A stretch of 17,160 bases of DNA from Campylobacter concisus (GTDB taxonomy: Bacteria; Campylobacterota; Campylobacteria; Campylobacterales; Campylobacteraceae): assembly GCF_003048405.1 (NCBI RefSeq), contig NZ_PIQS01000009.1:1-17160 (forward strand). The letters run 5' to 3'. Positions 13,791 through 17,160 of the stretch are shown here, in pieces. Each line of letters begins with the position of its first letter. Position 1 is the first letter of the stretch. Both the position numbers and the translations under genes were made by a program. Below the pieces are notes generated by a model. It did not search any database. It was not told the DNA's origin and saw nothing but the letters and a program-made list of their open reading frames with translations.

Positions 13791-15278
13791 TTATAAAAGT
13801 ATCGGAGCTATCAAAAATCCAAGTGCAACAGAAAAAGCAATAGCTAAAACGCCTGGAATAAAAAAGGAGTGGTTGAATATATATTTACCTATCCTAGTTG
13901 TTCCAGTATCATCCATTTGAACGGCTCCAAGAAGTGTCGGATATGTTGGCAACACAAACAATGCTGAAACTGCAGCAAATGATGCAACTAAAATATATGC
14001 GTCACCGTTATTTGCAGCAGTTAAACCAAGTGCGGCTATAACTGTAGGAATAAGCGCCTTTGCGGTAGCGGCTTGAGAATAAAGAAGCATACTAGCAAAA
14101 AATAGCGCAACAGCTAGCATAAACGGATAGTCTTTAACAAAATCGCCGGCAAAATTTTTGATCGCATCGGTATGATTTACCACGAAAGTATCTCCAAGCC
14201 ACGCTACACCTAGCACGCAGACGCACGCGGTCATACCGCTTTTAAATGTAGCTGTATTAAATAGCTTATCGACTTTAACGCCACAAGTTAGTGTGATTAA
14301 AGTAGCGATAACTAGCATAAAGCTCATAATAGCGTTATCTCTAGTTAATACCAACGTCTTTGTAGGCTTATCTGGATCTTCTACATATTTTACATTAGTA
14401 GTTGAGTCGGTTTTGACTTTTATATCTTTTGCGACTAGTTCATTAAATTTATCTGGACTTTTGGTCTCATAAATCTTTTCATAACCTGTTACATAGCTTG
14501 GTTTTATCCAACCTACGTTTTTACTAATAGCAGTAGCGTATAAAACGACAGAGATAACGCCAACTAGGAATATTAAAACAGAAAGTTTAGCTCCTTTTGG
14601 AAGCTCTTTTTTCTCTTCAATTTTAACATCTTTGATTAGCCCTTCTTTAAGTCTTCTTTGATACTCTTTATCGCTACTTAGATCAAGATTATAAAATATA
14701 TTTATAACAAGAGCTGTTAGCATACAACCAATAAAAGTTGTAGGTATCCAGATAGCTAATAGTAATGGATAGCTAATGCCAAGTCCGCCCAAGGCATGCT
14801 CACCAGCCATAAATACAACCGCTGCTGAAACCGGGCTTGCAGTAATAGCTATCTGACTAGCAACAACAGCTATACTAAGAGGCGCGCTAGGCTTAATATT
14901 TTGTGTCTTTGCAACTTCGGTAATAACTGGAATCATAGAAAATGCTGTGTGTCCAGTACCGGCAAATACAGTTAGCAAGTAAGTAACGACCGGGGCTAAG
15001 AAATTTATATATTTTGGATGTTTTCTTAGTATCCCTTCGGCTATTTGCACCAAATAATCAAGGCCACCAGCTACTTGCATCGCTGTAATAGCAGCTATAA
15101 CGGACATAATGATTAAAATAACATCCCAAGGTATACTACCTGCTTTTAATCCAAGTCCTAAAGTTAAAACTACGACGCCAATGCCACCAGCATAACCAAT
15201 GGCCATACCGCCTAGTCTAACACCCAAGAATATCGCACCAAAGAGTACGATCAACTGTAATATCAATGAAATATCCAT
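13791..15278 (-). CDS. dcuA: DcuA-type anaerobic C4-dicarboxylate transporter with enlarged loop
   Basis: The carrier exchanges aspartate, fumarate or malate for succinate across the inner membrane. Residues 13-80 (AIFLGVRLGGMAIGYAGG, VIAAITAMQVAGGLDYLV) and 105-157 (FAGTGH, SIAVVASQIAITASPVSAAVV) follow E. coli DcuA much more closely than DcuB. The C-terminal LYSQAATAKALIPTVIAAL and AVQMDDTGTTRIGKYIFNH are likewise conserved. At 495 residues it is about 50-60 longer than E. coli DcuA. The extra length is mostly a hydrophilic segment at about 255-310 between two membrane helices. The ATG has AGGAG seven bases upstream. It follows aspA by 91 nt, the arrangement known for Campylobacter aspA-dcuA, and ends at a strong terminator. 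Confidence 0.93.
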   Translation of the reverse strand: MDISLILQLIVLFGAIFLGVRLGGMAIGYAGGIGVVVLTLGLGLKAGSIPWDVILIIMSVIAAITAMQVAGGLDYLVQIAEGILRKHPKYINFLAPVVTYLLTVFAGTGHTAFSMIPVITEVAKTQNIKPSAPLSIAVVASQIAITASPVSAAVVFMAGEHALGGLGISYPLLLAIWIPTTFIGCMLTALVINIFYNLDLSSDKEYQRRLKEGLIKDVKIEEKKELPKGAKLSVLIFLVGVISVVLYATAISKNVGWIKPSYVTGYEKIYETKSPDKFNELVAKDIKVKTDSTTNVKYVEDPDKPTKTLVLTRDNAIMSFMLVIATLITLTCGVKVDKLFNTATFKSGMTACVCVLGVAWLGDTFVVNHTDAIKNFAGDFVKDYPFMLAVALFFASMLLYSQAATAKALIPTVIAALGLTAANNGDAYILVASFAAVSALFVLPTYPTLLGAVQMDDTGTTRIGKYIFNHSFFIPGVLAIAFSVALGFLIAPILL

Positions 15279-15320
15279 TGAAAACTCCTCTATTAAATTT
15301 TATAACTAAAATTTTTACTT

Positions 15321-15346
15321 AAGCGTGTCAGAATTTTGACACGCTT
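15321..15346 (-). promoter_or_regulatory. Intercistronic hairpin between aspA and dcuA
   Basis: AAGCGTGTCA (15321-15330) and TGACACGCTT (15337-15346) form a perfect 10-bp stem with a 6-nt loop. On the minus strand the stem is followed by AAGTAAAAATTTT rather than a U run. It is therefore not a standard terminator and may cause partial termination or protect the aspA message from 3' decay. Confidence 0.55.
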
Positions 15347-15369
15347 TTAATAATACTTTGCTTAAATTT

Positions 15370-16770
15370 TTACCTAACCATGCTTGGATTTAGCATATTT
15401 TTTGGCTCTAAAATTTTATCGATCTCTTCTTTGCTTAGATAACCTCTCTCTAGGCAGATATCACCAACTGCTTTACCAGTTTGCAAAGCTTCTTTAGCAA
15501 TACTTGCTGATTTTTCGTAACCGATGTATGGGTTAAACGCAGTTACGATACCAACTGAGCCTAGAACTGATTTTAAGCAAGCTTCAGGATTTGCTGTTAG
15601 TTTTCTTACAGCTTTTTCAGCTAGTGTTTTCATCGCATTTTCAAGGATAAATATAGAGTTAAATAGCGCATAAGCGATGCCTGGCTCAAACGCATTTAGC
15701 TCAAATTCGCCTCTTTCTGAGCAAAGCATGATAGTTACGTCGTTACCGATTACTTCATAGCACGCTTCGCCTACAACCTCAGCGATAACTGGGTTTACTT
15801 TGCCTGGCATGATTGAGCTGCCTGGTTGCATTTGCGGTAAATTTATCTCACCAAGACCGCATCTTGGGCCTGAATTCATCAAACGAAGGTCGTTTGCGAT
15901 CTTGCTTAGGCGGACAGCTGCAGTTTTTAACGCACCACTTACGTGAACAAAGTCTGCTGTATCTTGTGTAGCTGCGATGAAATCATCAGCTTTTTTGAAA
16001 TCGACACCAGTGATATCTTTTAACTTTTTAACAACTACATTTTTATAATCAGGGTGGCAGTTAATACCTGTACCAATCGCAGTTGCACCCATATTTAGAT
16101 ATGTCATTGACTCGCGTGCAGCTGTGATCTTTTCTATATCGCTCTTAATGTAGCTTGCAAATGCATTAAATGTATTTCCAAGTGTTGTAGGAACTGCGTC
16201 TTCAAGCTCAGTTCTACCCATTTTAATGATATCTTTAAAATCTTTTGCTTTTTTATCAAGTTCATCTTTTAGCAGATTCATCGCAGCAAGCAAATCAGTA
16301 AGTTTTGCGTAAGTTGCTACTTTTATTGAGCTTGGGTAAGTGTCGTTTGTGCTTTGTCCAAGGTTTGTATGATCGTTAGGATGGATGTATTGATACTCAC
16401 CTTTTTTATGACCCATGCTCTCAAGTGCGATATTTGTAATAACCTCGTTTGCATTCATGTTTGTACTTGTTCCAGCACCACCTTGAACCATATCAACCAC
16501 AAATTGATCTAAAAACTCACCAGCTATTACTCTATCAGCGGCTTTTGCTAGAGTATCAGCGATCTTAGGATCTAAAACGCCAACCTCTTTATTTGCAAGT
16601 GCAGCTGCTTTTTTGATTTGTGCAAATGCTTTTACAAAATATGGATACTCTTTTAAAGTTCTACCACTCATGTGAAAATTTTCGGTAGCTCTAAATGTTT
16701 GGATACCATAATAAAAATCGTCAGAGATTTCCAACTCACCTATAAAATCGTGTTCTTTTCTGGTTGCCAT
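15370..16770 (-). CDS. aspA: AspA: aspartate ammonia-lyase
   Basis: AspA deaminates L-aspartate to fumarate and ammonia in the cytosol, feeding fumarate respiration and the citric acid cycle. The 466-residue protein has the fumarase/aspartase signature GSSIMPGKVNP at 317-327, whose flexible loop carries the catalytic serine (Ser318). It also has TSTNMN near 101-106 and the STND loop near 140. The sequence resembles aspartase rather than FumC, which agrees with dcuA being next to it, but a fumarase cannot be fully excluded by eye. The frame opens at an ATG at 16776, one base from the ribosome binding site; the ATG at 16770 lies seven bases after AAGGAG and is the better start. First gene of the aspA-dcuA unit. 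Confidence 0.93.
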   Translation of the reverse strand: MATRKEHDFIGELEISDDFYYGIQTFRATENFHMSGRTLKEYPYFVKAFAQIKKAAALANKEVGVLDPKIADTLAKAADRVIAGEFLDQFVVDMVQGGAGTSTNMNANEVITNIALESMGHKKGEYQYIHPNDHTNLGQSTNDTYPSSIKVATYAKLTDLLAAMNLLKDELDKKAKDFKDIIKMGRTELEDAVPTTLGNTFNAFASYIKSDIEKITAARESMTYLNMGATAIGTGINCHPDYKNVVVKKLKDITGVDFKKADDFIAATQDTADFVHVSGALKTAAVRLSKIANDLRLMNSGPRCGLGEINLPQMQPGSSIMPGKVNPVIAEVVGEACYEVIGNDVTIMLCSERGEFELNAFEPGIAYALFNSIFILENAMKTLAEKAVRKLTANPEACLKSVLGSVGIVTAFNPYIGYEKSASIAKEALQTGKAVGDICLERGYLSKEEIDKILEPKNMLNPSMVR

Positions 16771-16804
16771 AACCATTCTCCTTATAAAAAAATGTATTAA
16801 TGAA

Positions 16805-16810
16805 ATTATA
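16805..16810 (-). promoter_or_regulatory. -10 box of the aspA promoter
   Basis: A perfect TATAAT on the minus strand predicts a transcript start near 16798 and a leader of about 28 nt ending in AAGGAG. There is no clear -35 box. The known control of aspA by oxygen or by RacRS in Campylobacter cannot be read from this stretch. Confidence 0.6.
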
Positions 16811-17160
16811 TAGATATTTAATATTTTAAATATTAATTACTACTTATTTTTTTTAAGCTTTGACTTTTAGCCTAGATAAAACGACTTTTAGAGAAAATTT
16901 TATAGTAGCTTTTAAGCTATATTTAATAATATAGCTTAGATAAATTGTTATTTTAATAATAATATCACTTTTTTATTATATAAAAAGCTCATAATTAGCT
17001 CAAATTTATTTAAATTTTTAAGCTTAAAAGGTAAATATATAGAAAAATAACATAAAATAAATATTAAATCACACTTTTTATATCCAAAAATATAAAAAAT
17101 AAAGTTAAATTTTATTTCTAATATTACTTTAGAAAGTAAAAACTAAGTAAATATCACCAT
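16811..17160. other. Gene-free AT-rich region upstream of aspA
   Basis: About 350 nt of very AT-rich DNA with no credible gene on either strand. It contains a perfect 10-bp inverted repeat (TAAGCTATAT 16913-16922, ATATAGCTTA 16929-16938, 6-nt loop) and a 14-bp palindrome TTTTAAGCTTAAAA at 17016-17029. Neither is followed by a clear U run, so they may be operators, or terminator remnants of a gene beyond the window. Confidence 0.5.

Noticed and set aside
1..17160. Phase-variable homopolymer tracts, common in Campylobacter
   Set aside because: I found no G or C run long enough to suggest slippage in any gene; long runs are only A or T in intergenic DNA.

Overview
The window is a 17 kb stretch of an AT-rich epsilonproteobacterial chromosome, most likely Campylobacter from the group outside C. 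jejuni (C. concisus-like). Three things point there: a tmRNA encoding the tag ANNVNFAPAYAKAA, one residue from the C. jejuni tag as I remember it; an aspA-dcuA pair; and a polysulfide/thiosulfate reductase operon, which C. jejuni lacks. The species call is inference. I see no insertion sequence, CRISPR array, prophage gene or long simple repeat.

Layout. Positions 1-125 hold the 3' end of a tRNA (probably Val) and a complete tRNA-Asp(GUC). Next, on the plus strand, is ribBA (riboflavin), facing panB (pantothenate) on the minus strand across a shared hairpin terminator. Overlapping divergent promoters separate panB from a stand-alone HPt phosphotransfer protein, and tmRNA (ssrA) follows. From 3187 to the end every gene is on the minus strand. 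In transcription order these are: aspA and dcuA (aspartate deamination and C4-dicarboxylate exchange); psrA-psrB-psrC (a molybdopterin reductase of the polysulfide/thiosulfate type); a response regulator and histidine kinase; ruvB and a zinc-ribbon protein; then an AI-2E-family permease, a HIT-family protein and an orphan membrane-anchored sensor domain.

How the genes fit together. AspA makes fumarate and ammonia from aspartate, and DcuA exchanges aspartate or fumarate for succinate, which supports fumarate respiration. PsrABC is a second route for anaerobic respiration, using quinol to reduce polysulfide or thiosulfate. The two-component pair directly downstream could sense a condition linked to that metabolism, but nothing in the sequence proves it.

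The most striking observation is at the start of psrA. A well-placed ribosome binding site and ATG at 13497 open a textbook twin-arginine signal peptide, but the codon for the second arginine is TGA. The rest of the 741-codon frame is intact. This is a recent nonsense mutation, a sequence error, or a protein now started internally at 13449 and kept in the cytoplasm. Other points of interest are a 45-60 residue insert in a DcuA loop, a sensor domain with no output module, a RibBA whose GTP cyclohydrolase half lacks its zinc cysteines, several start codons that need correcting, and a dense AAATTT signature.
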